The translations under genes and the position numbers were made by a program. Of a stretch of DNA of 64,000 bases, positions 53,765 to 63,196 are shown piece after piece. How positions within the stretch are numbered: the first letter of the stretch is position 1; each line of letters begins with the position of its first letter. The notes beneath the pieces are model-generated. The model had not been told where the DNA came from, made no database searches, and saw only the letters and a program-made list of their open reading frames with translations. The DNA comes from Nocardioidaceae bacterium SCSIO 66511 (lineage in GTDB: Bacteria > Actinomycetota > Actinomycetes > Propionibacteriales > Nocardioidaceae). The stretch covers positions 1,674,001 to 1,738,000 of the forward strand of contig CP095846.1 of NCBI GenBank assembly GCA_023100825.1, read 5' to 3'.

Positions 53765-54397
53765 ATGACCCGAGACCGCATCCTCGAACCCCGCAACGAC
53801 CGAAGTCGTCGGACGCGCCGGGCATTGTTGGCGGCGGCGCGGGAGCTGCTCGAGGAGCGCGGATTCGACGCGCTGACGCTCGCCGACGTTGCGACGCACG
53901 CGGGAGTGAGCCGGATGACGGCGTACCTGCACTTCGCGAACCGAGGTGAGCTGGTGGTCGCGCTGTTCGACTTCAACGCGACGCTCGAAGGCCTGTCGGA
54001 GTCGATGGCGACGGTCTGGGCGTCGCCCGACGCCGTTGCGGCGCTGGACGAGTGGGGCGCGCATCTGGCTCGCTACCATCCTCGGCTGATGGCGGTCGAC
54101 CGCGCGATCGAGAGCGCGCGTCGGGTGGACGACGATGTCGCAGCATTGCGCGAACGAGTTGTCGCCGCGAAGCTCGCCAGCTGTCGCCGGCTCGCCCGCT
54201 GGCTTGCAGACGAGGGGCGGTTGCGAGCCGAGTGGTCTCGCCGGTCGGCCACCGACATGTTGTTCGCGCTGATCTCGTCGGACCTGATCGAGGCGCTCAC
54301 GGTCGATCGTCGCTGGTCGACGGAACGGCTCGCCGAGCACCTCGGGTTGATGTTCCGGTCGACGTTCGTCGCCGACGTAGGGGGCGCACACGAATGA
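53765..54397 (+). CDS. TetR family transcriptional regulator
   Basis: 210 residues. The N-terminal TetR helix-turn-helix is typical: RALLAAARELLEERGFDAL, then LADVATHAGVSRMTAYLHFA. The remaining helices would bind a ligand. The palindrome 13 bases upstream is a likely autoregulatory site that also covers the kinase start. The stop overlaps the response regulator start as ATGA, so a one-component and a two-component regulator are made from one message. Confidence 0.92.
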   Translation: MTRDRILEPRNDRSRRTRRALLAAARELLEERGFDALTLADVATHAGVSRMTAYLHFANRGELVVALFDFNATLEGLSESMATVWASPDAVAALDEWGAHLARYHPRLMAVDRAIESARRVDDDVAALRERVVAAKLASCRRLARWLADEGRLRAEWSRRSATDMLFALISSDLIEALTVDRRWSTERLAEHLGLMFRSTFVADVGGAHE

Positions 54398-54999
54398 TTC
54401 GGGTGCTGATTGCCGAGGACATGCGCATCCTGCGCGACGCCCTCGGTGCGATCCTGGCCGCTGAGGACGATATCGACGTCGTCGGGGCGGTCGACACCGG
54501 CGATGCGATCGTCTCGACCGCCCGCCGCGTACGGCCCGACGTTGCTGTGATCGACATCGGGTTGCCCGGCATCGATGGCATCGACGCGGCAGTCGAGCTC
54601 AGCGTTGCTGTGCCAGCCTGTCGAACCTTGATCCTGACTGGCGTCGCTCGACCCGCGAACCTCCGCCGCAGCGTCGATGCGCGCCTCGACGGGTTCATGC
54701 TCAAGGATGCGCCGGCCGTTGAGCTTGTCGCTGCGATCCGCACGATCGCATCCGGCGGCAAGGTGGTCGATCCGCAGCTCGCGTACGTGGCTATGGACGC
54801 CCCTCGTACGCCCCTGACCGAGCGGGAGACCGCCGTGCTGCAACGCACTGCTTCCGGCGCCGCGCCGCGCGAGATCGCGCGCGAGTTGCATCTGTCGTAC
54901 GGCACCGTAAGAAACTACCTCGCATCCGCGGTCACCAAGCTCGGTGCGCGCAACCGGGTCGATGCGGTGCGGATCGCGTCTGAGGCCGACTGGCTGTGA
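54394..54999 (+). CDS. NarL/LuxR family response regulator
   Basis: 201 residues. The receiver has VLIAEDMRILRDAL, the phospho-acceptor aspartate in VAVIDIGLPGIDG, and K in GFMLKDAPA. The helix-turn-helix reads LTERETAVLQRTASGAAPRE in part with GTVRNYLASAVTKLGARN. The partner is probably the divergent 620-residue kinase. ATG 54394 is chosen for the ATGA overlap with TetR. A 6-bp hairpin (CGTGCA/TGCACG, 55004-55018) follows and may end the transcript. Confidence 0.92.
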   Translation: MIRVLIAEDMRILRDALGAILAAEDDIDVVGAVDTGDAIVSTARRVRPDVAVIDIGLPGIDGIDAAVELSVAVPACRTLILTGVARPANLRRSVDARLDGFMLKDAPAVELVAAIRTIASGGKVVDPQLAYVAMDAPRTPLTERETAVLQRTASGAAPREIARELHLSYGTVRNYLASAVTKLGARNRVDAVRIASEADWL

Positions 55000-55074
55000 G
55001 GGCCGTGCATTCTGCACGTCCGTAGATGCACCAGGCACTGGTTGCGCCGGTCTGTAGCCGGAAGTCTGTTCGGC

Positions 55075-55263
55075 ATGGCGAACAAAGAGACGACGAAGCC
55101 CACGAGCAAGAGGCGGCGGCCCCGGCAGGTCCGCTCCGCGGGTGACTACCTGGCACTCGGCGGCCTGACGGGCGTTCCGTCGCTGCATGGACCTGAGTCG
55201 TGCATCGTCGTGCTCCCCACGCCGGACGGACGAGCGAGCCTGAATGCGGCGTACGCATGCTGA
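55075..55263 (+). CDS. Possible small basic protein
   Basis: An ATG at 55075 opens 62 codons that overlap the MFS start by 7 bases. The product begins MANKETTKPTSKRRRPRQV, a Lys/Arg-rich stretch, and then turns neutral. It has no recognised relative. The overlap with the MFS gene suggests translational coupling, but the frame may be chance. The rest of the 257-bp gap before the MFS gene shows only a short hairpin. Confidence 0.3.
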   Translation: MANKETTKPTSKRRRPRQVRSAGDYLALGGLTGVPSLHGPESCIVVLPTPDGRASLNAAYAC

Positions 55264-56636
55264 TCGAACGCAGAAGCCCAGAGGGGGACCGATGGTGGCT
55301 GGTCGCCGCCGCCGGCGTCGCGTTGTTCATCGGCCAGCTCGACTCCACGATCGTCAACGTCGCGCTACCGACGCTCGAAGACGAGTTCGCGACCTCGACG
55401 GAGGTCACCCAGTGGGTCGTTCTCGGCTGCGCGCTGCCGCTGATCGGCTTCGCGCTACCCGCGGGCCGCTGGGTCGATACCGTCGGCCTGCGGGCGGCAT
55501 TGACCTTCGCCGTAACGGGGTTCGCGATCGCGAGCGCACTCGTAGGACTTGCCCCGGACATGGCATTTCTGATCGTCGCCCGGGTCGCGCAGGGAACGTT
55601 CGGCGCGATCATGTTCACCCTCGTGCCCGTGCTTGCCACCGTCGCCGTCTCCCCACGGGCCAAGGGGCGAGCGATGGCGGTCGTGATGACGTTGGGTCCA
55701 CTCGGTGCGGTGTCGGGTCCGGCACTCGGCGGCATCGTGATTGACACCATCGGGTGGCGCTGGGTCTTCTTCGCCAACCTTCCGGTCGCGGTGGTCGTCG
55801 TCGCGATCGGGTACGCCCAGCTCGATGCCGGCGCTCGACTGCGCTGGCCGGACCGCGCCACGGTGGCCCAGGTAGCGCTGCTCGTCGGTGCCGCGGCCAG
55901 TGTGCTGGTGGCGCTTACGTTCGGCGTACGCCAACCTGCCTGGCTGCTGCTCGCAGGCCTCGCGGTTCCGCTCGTCATCATCTGGCTGCGGCTCGACGCG
56001 AGTCGCCCGGTCGTCGAGTTGCTCGCGACGCCGGGTCTGCGCGGCATTCACATGTCGCTGCTGCTGGAGATGAGCGCCGTCGCCGCGATGTCGTTCCTCA
56101 TTCCGTTCCATCTCGTCCGCGATGTCGGCTCCTCGGCGGCCGAAGCCGGATTGGTCATGCTCGCTATGCCGGCGGTGATGATCCTCGCGGGAGGGCCCGC
56201 CGGGGCGGCGGTCGACCGCGGTGACGCCCGCCGCGTTGCCCATCGGGGTGCGTGGGTGGTCACGACGGCAAGCGCGATGATCGTCGGCGGTGCGGCGTTC
56301 GGCGGGTCGCTCGCGATCGCGGGGGCGCTTGCGCTCCTCGGGCTCGGAGCGGCGTACTTCGCCGGACCGAGCCAGGCGGCCGCGATGGGGGCTTCCGACG
56401 CGGGGCGGCTGGGCACGACGGCCGCGACGACGAGTCTCGCCCGTCAGCTCGGGGCCGCTGCTGGGCCGGCGATCGCGACGACCGTGTGGACTGTCGCGGG
56501 CGGCGATGAGACCGGCTTGTTGACGGCGCTGGCCGTCACGGTGCCCATCTGCCTGCTCAGCGCGGGCGCTCTTGGCGCGCGCCGTCCGCTGTTCGAGCCC
56601 GCGGAAGGCGTCGTCGGCCGGAGGGCGGCCCGATGA
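55257..56636 (+). CDS. MFS transporter, DHA2-like drug exporter
   Basis: 459 residues with about 12-14 membrane spans. The first span has GVALFIGQLDSTIVNVALPT, the DHA2 motif with D and TIVNVALP, and motif A-like GRWVDTVGLR follows. Motif C is visible as GPLGAVSGPALGG. Such proteins export drugs or lipids with protons. ATG 55257 is used. TetR upstream may control it, and its stop overlaps the next gene (ATGA). Confidence 0.88.
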   Translation: MLIERRSPEGDRWWLVAAAGVALFIGQLDSTIVNVALPTLEDEFATSTEVTQWVVLGCALPLIGFALPAGRWVDTVGLRAALTFAVTGFAIASALVGLAPDMAFLIVARVAQGTFGAIMFTLVPVLATVAVSPRAKGRAMAVVMTLGPLGAVSGPALGGIVIDTIGWRWVFFANLPVAVVVVAIGYAQLDAGARLRWPDRATVAQVALLVGAAASVLVALTFGVRQPAWLLLAGLAVPLVIIWLRLDASRPVVELLATPGLRGIHMSLLLEMSAVAAMSFLIPFHLVRDVGSSAAEAGLVMLAMPAVMILAGGPAGAAVDRGDARRVAHRGAWVVTTASAMIVGGAAFGGSLAIAGALALLGLGAAYFAGPSQAAAMGASDAGRLGTTAATTSLARQLGAAAGPAIATTVWTVAGGDETGLLTALAVTVPICLLSAGALGARRPLFEPAEGVVGRRAAR

Positions 56637-57217
56637 CCCTGTTTCGTACCAACCCGGCGCCGTCGACGCGGCTCGACCTGGCCGCACGCATCGACCCCGA
56701 CCTCGCGGCGCGCCGGGTTGTCGCCGACCACGACCGCTTGCTGCGTACTGTCGAGGGCCGAACGGACTTCGAGCTGTCAGCCAGGGACTACGCCGGCAGT
56801 GCACGTCCCAACGCGCTCTGGGACTCCTTGCACGATCTGCTGGCGCTGATGATCGCTGGCGACGAGGTCGCGCTCGGCATGCTGCACGAGGCGGATCGCG
56901 GTCGCACGCACTGGGCGCTCGACGACGAGTGCGAGACGCGAGACGTACGCAGGCGGCTCGACTCGTCGGGCGTCGCCGCGGGGCGCGTACTACCGGCGTG
57001 GCTATTGCTGCACCGGCTGGTGTCGGTACGCGACGCACTGGACCACGAGCTGCGCTCGGTCGACCCACGCCTGTGGCGCGGGGCGCTCGGCGCGGCCGTC
57101 GAGGACGCGCTCACCGCCGACGGAGCATCGCCCTTCCGAAGGGCCGGCCATCACCTTTGCCCACCGCTTACCCGGGTCACTTGGACCATCACAACGAAAG
57201 GAAGAACCGATGAGTGA
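56633..57217 (+). CDS. Hypothetical protein
   Basis: 194 residues, not recognised. It is soluble, rich in Arg, Asp and Leu, and mostly helical in pattern. The segment ADHDRLLRTVEG followed by LWDSLHDLLALMIAGDEVAL is vaguely like DinB-type bundles, but there is no clear histidine triad. It is coupled to the MFS gene (ATGA) and overlaps wrbA by 8 bases, so it is probably a real gene of the same operon. Confidence 0.6.
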   Translation: MTLFRTNPAPSTRLDLAARIDPDLAARRVVADHDRLLRTVEGRTDFELSARDYAGSARPNALWDSLHDLLALMIAGDEVALGMLHEADRGRTHWALDDECETRDVRRRLDSSGVAAGRVLPAWLLLHRLVSVRDALDHELRSVDPRLWRGALGAAVEDALTADGASPFRRAGHHLCPPLTRVTWTITTKGRTDE

Positions 57218-57830
57218 GAACGTCAGACTGGCGGTCGTCTACTACAGCGCGACCGGCAACGTGCACCGGCTCGCGACCTGCGTCGCTGAGGGTGCCGAGA
57301 AGGCCGGCGCGGACGTACGCCTGCGCAAGGTCGCGGAGCTCGCACCCGCGCACGCCGTCGCTGCGAATCCGGACTGGTCTTGGCACGTCGAAAGCACCCG
57401 AGACGTCGAGGAGGCCGACGTCGACGACCTGACCTGGGCTGACGCCGTGATGTTCGGTACGCCGACGCGTTACGGGGCGATGGCCAGTCAGCTCAAGCAG
57501 TTCATCGACGTGACGGGGCCCGTCTGGCAGCAGGGCCTGCTTGCCGACAAGGTGTACGGCGCGTTCGGATCCGCGGGGACAGCGCACGGCGGTCACGAGA
57601 GCACGCTGCTTTCGCTGCACAACGTCTTCTACCACTGGGGCGGCATCATCGTGCCTCCCGGATACACCGACCCGATCCAGTTCGAGCTCGGCACCCCGTA
57701 TGGCATATCGCACGTCAGCGGGGGTGGGGCGCCCGATGAAACCGTGATCGAAGGTGCGCGCTACCAAGCGCGGCGGGTGACCGAGACTGCCGCCAGGCTC
57801 AAAGCAGGGAGCCGCGTGCTCGCCGCGTGA
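57210..57830 (+). CDS. wrbA: NAD(P)H:quinone oxidoreductase, WrbA family
   Basis: 206 residues, the usual WrbA length. The FMN phosphate loop is VVYYSATGNVHRLA, and the family blocks FGTPTRYGAMASQLKQFID and GTAHGGHESTLLSLHNV are present. WrbA reduces quinones by two electrons and protects from redox cycling. AAAGGAAG lies 6 bases before ATG 57210. In the operon it may detoxify the compound that the MFS pump exports, an inference. dxr starts 33 bp later. Confidence 0.94.
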   Translation: MSENVRLAVVYYSATGNVHRLATCVAEGAEKAGADVRLRKVAELAPAHAVAANPDWSWHVESTRDVEEADVDDLTWADAVMFGTPTRYGAMASQLKQFIDVTGPVWQQGLLADKVYGAFGSAGTAHGGHESTLLSLHNVFYHWGGIIVPPGYTDPIQFELGTPYGISHVSGGGAPDETVIEGARYQARRVTETAARLKAGSRVLAA

Positions 57831-57863
57831 CGCGGACATGAGCCGTGCTGAGACACTTGGGAT

Positions 57864-59093
57864 ATGCAGACACGGCGTGACGTGATCGTCCTCGGTTCGA
57901 CCGGTTCCGTCGGTACCCAAGCGCTCGAGATCGTCGCGGCGAACCCCGAGCGGTTCCGGGTCGTCGGCCTCGCGGCAGGGGGCGGCAACCCGGAGCTGCT
58001 GGCGCAACAGGTCGTTGCGGCCGGCGTACCCGCGGTCGCGGTCGCGCGTACGTCGGCCGTGCAGGATCTCCAACTCGCGTTGTACGCCGAGGCGCAGCGG
58101 CGCGGCTGGTCATCGGGCGAGTACGCGCTGCCGCGCATCCTGGCCGGGCCCGATGCCGCCGCCGACCTGGCACGGGAGACCTGCGACGTCGTTCTCAACG
58201 CGATCACCGGGTCGGTCGGCCTGATGCCGACGATCGCGGCTCTGGAGTCCGGTACGACCCTCGCGCTGGCGAACAAGGAGTCGCTGATCATCGGCGGACC
58301 CATCGTCACCGACCTCGCCAAGCCCGGCCAGATCGTGCCAGTCGACTCCGAGCACAGCGCGATCGCGCAGTGTCTACGCGGCGGGCGCCAGGACGAAGTG
58401 CGCCGGCTGGTGCTCACCGCGAGCGGAGGGCCGTTCCGCGGGCGTACGCGCGCCGAGCTCGGTGATGTCACGGTCGGGCAGGCGATGGAACATCCGAACT
58501 TCGCGATGGGCCCCGTCATCACCATCAACTCCGCGACCTTGGTCAACAAGGGCCTCGAAGTGATCGAGGCGCAGCTTCTCTTCGACGTCCCGATCGAGCG
58601 GGTCGACGTCGTCGTACACCCGCAGCAGGCGATCCATTCGATGGTCGAGTTCGTCGACGGTTCGACGATGGCGCAGGCATCCCCGCCGTCGATGGCGATT
58701 CCGATTGCGCTGGGGATGGGCTGGCCGGATCGTGTCGTCGACGCGGGCGAGGCGTGCGACTGGACGCGGCCGAGCTCCTGGGACTTCTTCCCGCTCGATG
58801 ACGAGGCGTTCCCCGCCGTGCGCCTCGCACGTACGGCCGCGGCACACGGGCGCACGGCTCCGGCGGTCTACAACGCCGCGAACGAGGTGTGCGTCGACGC
58901 CTTCGTGGCCGGCGAGATCGGTTTTCCCGCCATCGTCGACACCGTGGACTCGGTGCTGCGCGAGCACCTTGGGGGTGACCGCGTACCCTCGGAAGGGGCC
59001 CAGTTGAGCGTCGAGGACGTGCTGTCTGCCGACGGATGGGCCCGCGAGACCACGACCGCCATACTGACCGGAAGCCGAGGAGAACGCCCGTGA
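57864..59093 (+). CDS. dxr: 1-deoxy-D-xylulose 5-phosphate reductoisomerase
   Basis: 409 residues. Dxr makes 2-C-methylerythritol 4-phosphate with NADPH in the MEP pathway. The NADPH site is VLGSTGSVGTQAL, the metal and substrate site has VPVDSEHSAI and LTASGGPF, and ATLVNKGLEVIEA with VVVHPQQAIHSMVEF follows. All hallmark residues are intact. The stop overlaps the rseP start (GTGA). dxr-rseP-ispG is the standard actinobacterial order. Confidence 0.96.
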   Translation: MQTRRDVIVLGSTGSVGTQALEIVAANPERFRVVGLAAGGGNPELLAQQVVAAGVPAVAVARTSAVQDLQLALYAEAQRRGWSSGEYALPRILAGPDAAADLARETCDVVLNAITGSVGLMPTIAALESGTTLALANKESLIIGGPIVTDLAKPGQIVPVDSEHSAIAQCLRGGRQDEVRRLVLTASGGPFRGRTRAELGDVTVGQAMEHPNFAMGPVITINSATLVNKGLEVIEAQLLFDVPIERVDVVVHPQQAIHSMVEFVDGSTMAQASPPSMAIPIALGMGWPDRVVDAGEACDWTRPSSWDFFPLDDEAFPAVRLARTAAAHGRTAPAVYNAANEVCVDAFVAGEIGFPAIVDTVDSVLREHLGGDRVPSEGAQLSVEDVLSADGWARETTTAILTGSRGERP

Positions 59094-60382
59094 TTTATGC
59101 CCTCGGGGTGATCGTCTTCGTCGTCGGCGTGATGGTGTCGATCGCCTTGCACGAGGTCGGCCACATGCTGCCCGCGAAGAAGTTCGGGGTGAAGGTCACG
59201 CAGTACTTCGTCGGCTTCGGCAAGACAGTGTGGTCGGTGCGCCGCGGCGAGACCGAGTACGGCATCAAGGCGATCCCGCTGGGTGGCTTCGTCAAGCTCG
59301 TGGGCATGCTCCCGCCGCATGAGGGCGACGACCCGACGAAGGTGCGCAAGACCAACACCGGCATGTTCACCCAGCTGATCTCGGACGCGCGTACGAGCGA
59401 GTACGAGCACGTCGGCCAGGGCGAGGAAGACAGGCTCTTCTACCGCAAACCGTGGTGGCAGAAGCTGATCGTGATGGCCGGCGGTCCGATGGTCAACGTG
59501 GCGATCGCGCTGGTGCTCTTCGCTATCGCTTTCATGTTCATCGGTGCACAGAAGCCGACGACAATCGTCAACGCGGTCTCCGAGTGCGCCATCCCCGCCG
59601 ATCGTACGGAGCAGACGTGCCAGCCCGGCGACCCCAAGACGCCCGCCAACAAGGCGGGGCTTCTCCCCGGCGACGAGATCGTGTCGTTCGGTGGTACGAA
59701 GGTCACCGACTGGGATCAGCTGACCGAGCTGATTCGCGACAACGGCGGCGACAAGACGACCGTAGTCGTCGAGCGCGACGGCAAGGAGCTCCCGCCGAAG
59801 CAGGTCGAGACGATCGTCGAGGTGCGACCGTCGCTCAGCGAGCCGGAGCAGTACGAGAAGGTCGGCTTCCTCGGCGTCTCGCCGACGACGGAGTACGAGC
59901 GGCAGGGTCCAGGCTTCGTGCTCTCCACGATGGGCGACTACACCAAGGCCACCGGCGAGGCGATCCTGCACCTGCCGCAGAAGATGGTCGAGGTGGCCGA
60001 CGCGGCGTTCGGCGGTGAGCGCAAGGACGACAGCCCGATGAGCGTCGTGGGCGCCGGCCGAGTCGCAGGCGAGATGGTCACCATCGACGACACGACCTGG
60101 ACCGACCGCGCGTTCCGGCTCATCACGCTGATCGCCGCGGTGAACCTCTTCATCGCGTTGTTCAACTTCATCCCGCTGCTGCCGCTCGACGGCGGTCACA
60201 TCGCGGGTGCGCTGTACGAGGCGGTGCGCCGCGGCTTCGCGAAGATCGCCCGTAAACCCGACCCGGGCTACGTCGACGTTGCCAAGATGCTGCCGGTCGC
60301 GTACGTCGTCGGGGCGCTGCTACTGGTGATGGGCGTACTGCTCATCTATGCCGATATCGTCAACCCGGTCACACTGACGTAG
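59090..60382 (+). CDS. rseP: Site-2 protease RseP/Rip1 family
   Basis: 430 residues. The zinc site HEVGH lies in the first membrane span (residues 21-25), and the third ligand is in NFIPLLPLDGGHIAG near the C-terminus. A PDZ domain (about 175-275) with KAGLLPGDEIVSF sits between. Rip1-like proteases cleave anti-sigma factors and other single-pass membrane proteins. GTG 59090 overlaps the dxr stop. The four-repeat membrane protein in this window is the type of protein this enzyme could cleave, which is an inference. Confidence 0.94.
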   Translation: MIYALGVIVFVVGVMVSIALHEVGHMLPAKKFGVKVTQYFVGFGKTVWSVRRGETEYGIKAIPLGGFVKLVGMLPPHEGDDPTKVRKTNTGMFTQLISDARTSEYEHVGQGEEDRLFYRKPWWQKLIVMAGGPMVNVAIALVLFAIAFMFIGAQKPTTIVNAVSECAIPADRTEQTCQPGDPKTPANKAGLLPGDEIVSFGGTKVTDWDQLTELIRDNGGDKTTVVVERDGKELPPKQVETIVEVRPSLSEPEQYEKVGFLGVSPTTEYERQGPGFVLSTMGDYTKATGEAILHLPQKMVEVADAAFGGERKDDSPMSVVGAGRVAGEMVTIDDTTWTDRAFRLITLIAAVNLFIALFNFIPLLPLDGGHIAGALYEAVRRGFAKIARKPDPGYVDVAKMLPVAYVVGALLLVMGVLLIYADIVNPVTLT

Positions 60383-60400
60383 CCGCTGAGGAGCATCGAA

Positions 60401-61552
60401 ATGTCGACAGTCGACCTGGGTCTGCCCAGCTCGCCGCCACCGACGCTCGCGGAGCGTCGCAAGTCCCGCAAGATCAAGGTGGGCAAGGTCGAGGTCGGAG
60501 GCGACGCCCCGGTCTCGGTGCAGTCGATGACGACAACCGTGACCGCCGACGTCAACTCGACGCTCCAGCAGATCGCCGAGCTGACCGCGGCCGGCTGCGA
60601 CATCGTCCGGGTCGCCTGCCCGAGCCAGGACGACGCCGAGGCGCTGCCGGCGATCGCCACGAAGTCGCAGATCCCGGTGATCGCCGACATCCACTTCCAG
60701 CCCAAGTACGTCTACGCCGCGATCGACGCCGGTTGCGCTGCCGTACGCGTCAACCCCGGCAACATCCGCAAGTTCGACGACCAGGTGAAGCAGATCGCCG
60801 CCGCCGCCAAGGACGCCGGCGTTTCGCTGCGCATCGGCGTCAATGCGGGGTCGCTCGACAAGCGACTGCTGGAGAAGTACGGCAAGGCCACTCCCGAGGC
60901 GCTCGTCGAGTCGGCCGTCTGGGAGGCGTCGCTGTTCGAGGAACACGACTTCCACGACTTCAAGATCTCGGTCAAGCACAACGACCCCGTCGTGATGGTG
61001 CAGGCGTACGAGATGCTCGCCGAGCGCGGCGACTGGCCGCTGCACCTCGGCGTGACCGAGGCGGGGCCGGCGTTCCAGGGCACCATCAAGTCGGCAGTGG
61101 CGTTCGGTGCACTGCTCTCGAAGGGCATCGGCGACACCATCCGAGTCTCGCTCTCGGCGCCGCCGGTCGAGGAGATCAAGGTCGGCACCCAGATCCTGCA
61201 GTCGCTGAATCTGCGGCCGCGCAAGCTGGAGATCGTCTCGTGCCCGTCCTGCGGACGCGCGCAGGTCGACGTCTACAAGCTCGCCGACGAGGTGACGGCC
61301 GGGCTCGAAGGCATGGAGGTGCCGTTGCGGGTCGCCGTCATGGGGTGCGTCGTCAACGGCCCCGGCGAGGCGCGCGAGGCCGATCTCGGCGTCGCGTCCG
61401 GCAACGGTAAGGGGCAGATCTTCGTCAAGGGTGAGGTGATCAAGACGGTCCCCGAGGCCAAGATCGTCGAGACCCTGATCGACGAGGCGATGCGCATTGC
61501 CGAGGAGATGGAGCCGGTCGAGGGCGGCTCGCCGGCTGTCACGGTCAGCTGA
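60401..61552 (+). CDS. ispG: 4-hydroxy-3-methylbut-2-en-1-yl diphosphate synthase
   Basis: 383 residues. IspG is a 4Fe-4S enzyme of the MEP pathway. The TIM-barrel start has [14 protein letters not shown] and the cluster is bound by [12 protein letters not shown] and [11 protein letters not shown]. The segment RVNPGNI is also conserved. GAGGAGC before ATG 60401 is the ribosome site. Together with dxr in the same operon it supplies isoprenoids. Confidence 0.96.
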   Translation: MSTVDLGLPSSPPPTLAERRKSRKIKVGKVEVGGDAPVSVQSMTTTVTADVNSTLQQIAELTAAGCDIVRVACPSQDDAEALPAIATKSQIPVIADIHFQPKYVYAAIDAGCAAVRVNPGNIRKFDDQVKQIAAAAKDAGVSLRIGVNAGSLDKRLLEKYGKATPEALVESAVWEASLFEEHDFHDFKISVKHNDPVVMVQAYEMLAERGDWPLHLGVTEAGPAFQGTIKSAVAFGALLSKGIGDTIRVSLSAPPVEEIKVGTQILQSLNLRPRKLEIVSCPSCGRAQVDVYKLADEVTAGLEGMEVPLRVAVMGCVVNGPGEAREADLGVASGNGKGQIFVKGEVIKTVPEAKIVETLIDEAMRIAEEMEPVEGGSPAVTVS

Positions 61553-61571
61553 CGGTCGTAGAGGCCCTGCG

Positions 61572-62045
61572 ATGACCGCGTACGCCATCCGCCAGGCGAC
61601 GCCCGCCGACGCACCGGCTCTGCACGACCTCGGCGAGGCGGTGACGATTCCGACGTACACGCCGATCGCGGGCGCCGAGTACGCGCGGTTCGTGCGCGAC
61701 ACCTGGTGGCGAGCCGACTACATCGCCGAGTCGATGGATCGTACCGCGCATTTCGTCGCTGAACGTGACGACGAGATCATCGGTACGGCCGTGGTCGGCG
61801 CCCTCGACGGCGACCCGGTGCTGTGGAAGCTGTACGTGCTGCCGGCAGAGCACGGCACCGGCGTCGGGTCGGCGCTGCTGGACACCGTCCTCGCGTGGGT
61901 AGACGGCGCAGAACGCCTGCTGTTGTCGTACATCGACGGCAACGAGCACGCGGCGGCGTTCTACCGGGCGAAGGGCTTCACGTACCTGAGCACCTCCGAG
62001 GACGCCGGCGGCATCGCGAACCACTGGATGGCCCGGCGGCTCTAA
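61572..62045 (+). CDS. GNAT family N-acetyltransferase
   Basis: 157 residues. The acetyl-CoA binding motif A is visible as WKLYVLPAEHGTGVGSALLD, with the family V-x-Q/H-x-x-G-x-G pattern. The C-terminal NEHAAAFYRAKGFTYL is motif B. The substrate is unknown. It follows ispG by 19 bp and precedes galE by 18 bp. In mycobacteria a different GNAT follows ispG directly, so this one and galE look inserted. Confidence 0.88.
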   Translation: MTAYAIRQATPADAPALHDLGEAVTIPTYTPIAGAEYARFVRDTWWRADYIAESMDRTAHFVAERDDEIIGTAVVGALDGDPVLWKLYVLPAEHGTGVGSALLDTVLAWVDGAERLLLSYIDGNEHAAAFYRAKGFTYLSTSEDAGGIANHWMARRL

Positions 62046-62063
62046 TCGGTAGGCTCGGGCACC

Positions 62064-63077
62064 ATGCGTGTCTTGGTCTCCGGAGGAGCCGGCTACATCG
62101 GCTCACACACCGTCTTGTCCCTCATCGATGCGGGCCACGATGTGATCGTGGTCGACGACTTCTCCAACAGCAAGCCGACCGTCATCGCGCGGCTCGAGGC
62201 GCTGTCCGGCCGGCACATTCCGGTCCACGCGTTCGATCTGACCGACGTCGACAAGACGGAGCACCTCTTCGCCACCGAGGAGATCGACGCGGTCATCCAC
62301 TTCGCCGGGCTCAAGGCCGTCGGCGAGAGCGTGGAGAAGCCGCTCGACTACTACAGCAACAACCTCGGCTCCACGTTCTCCCTCGTACGCGCGATGCAGC
62401 GGCATCACGTACGCCTGCTGGTGTTCTCCTCGTCGGCGACGGTGTACGGCACCGACCAGGCGGGTGCCACCGAAGACCGCCCGACGTTCGCGACCAACCC
62501 GTACGGGTGGACGAAGGTCATGCAGGAGCAGATCCTTCGCGATATCGCCCAGGCCGACTCGGCGCTGCGGTTCGCGCTGCTGCGCTACTTCAACCCCGTC
62601 GGCGCGCATCCGTCGGGCACGATCGGCGAGGATCCGCAGGGCATCCCCAACAACCTGATGCCGTTCATCGCGCAGGTCGCAGTCGGTAAGCGCGACAAGC
62701 TGAGTGTCTTCGGCGACGACTACGACACGCCCGACGGCACCGGGCAGCGCGACTACATCCACGTCGAGGATCTCGCCGCCGGCCACGTCGCGGCCCTGGA
62801 GGAGTTGGCGCGTACCGACAGGCCGGTCAACACCTGGAACCTCGGTTCCGGGCGCCCGACCAGCGTGCTCGAACTGCTGCACTCGTTCGAGAAGGCCGTC
62901 GGCCACGAGCTGCCGTACGAGGTGGTCGAGCGACGCGCCGGCGATGTGGCCACGTCGTACGCCGATCCCTCGAAGGCGAACGCCGAGCTGGGCTGGTCCA
63001 CCACGAAGACCGTTGACGATATGTGCGCCGACGTCTGGCGCTGGCAGTCGCAGAACCCCAACGGATACCCGTCCTGA
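62064..63077 (+). CDS. galE: UDP-glucose 4-epimerase
   Basis: 337 residues. It is an extended short-chain dehydrogenase: the NAD loop is VSGGAGYIGSHT, the catalytic serine lies in VFSSSATVYG, and the Tyr-Lys pair in NPYGWTKVMQE. LRYFNPVGAHPSG and the specific DYDTPDGTGQRDYIHVEDLA complete the signature. GalE interconverts UDP-glucose and UDP-galactose for envelope sugars. The ATG at 62064 is the only good start. The 119-bp gap after it holds no clear feature. Confidence 0.94.
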   Translation: MRVLVSGGAGYIGSHTVLSLIDAGHDVIVVDDFSNSKPTVIARLEALSGRHIPVHAFDLTDVDKTEHLFATEEIDAVIHFAGLKAVGESVEKPLDYYSNNLGSTFSLVRAMQRHHVRLLVFSSSATVYGTDQAGATEDRPTFATNPYGWTKVMQEQILRDIAQADSALRFALLRYFNPVGAHPSGTIGEDPQGIPNNLMPFIAQVAVGKRDKLSVFGDDYDTPDGTGQRDYIHVEDLAAGHVAALEELARTDRPVNTWNLGSGRPTSVLELLHSFEKAVGHELPYEVVERRAGDVATSYADPSKANAELGWSTTKTVDDMCADVWRWQSQNPNGYPS

Positions 63078-63196
63078 CCGGAGGCTCCGCTCGCGACCGG
63101 CGGGTTCGTACTCGCCGATAGCCGCTCGCGTGCGTACGTACCGGGGGGATAGGCTTCCCGGCACATACCAGACCTCACGGGCGCAGGAGGCACCGC

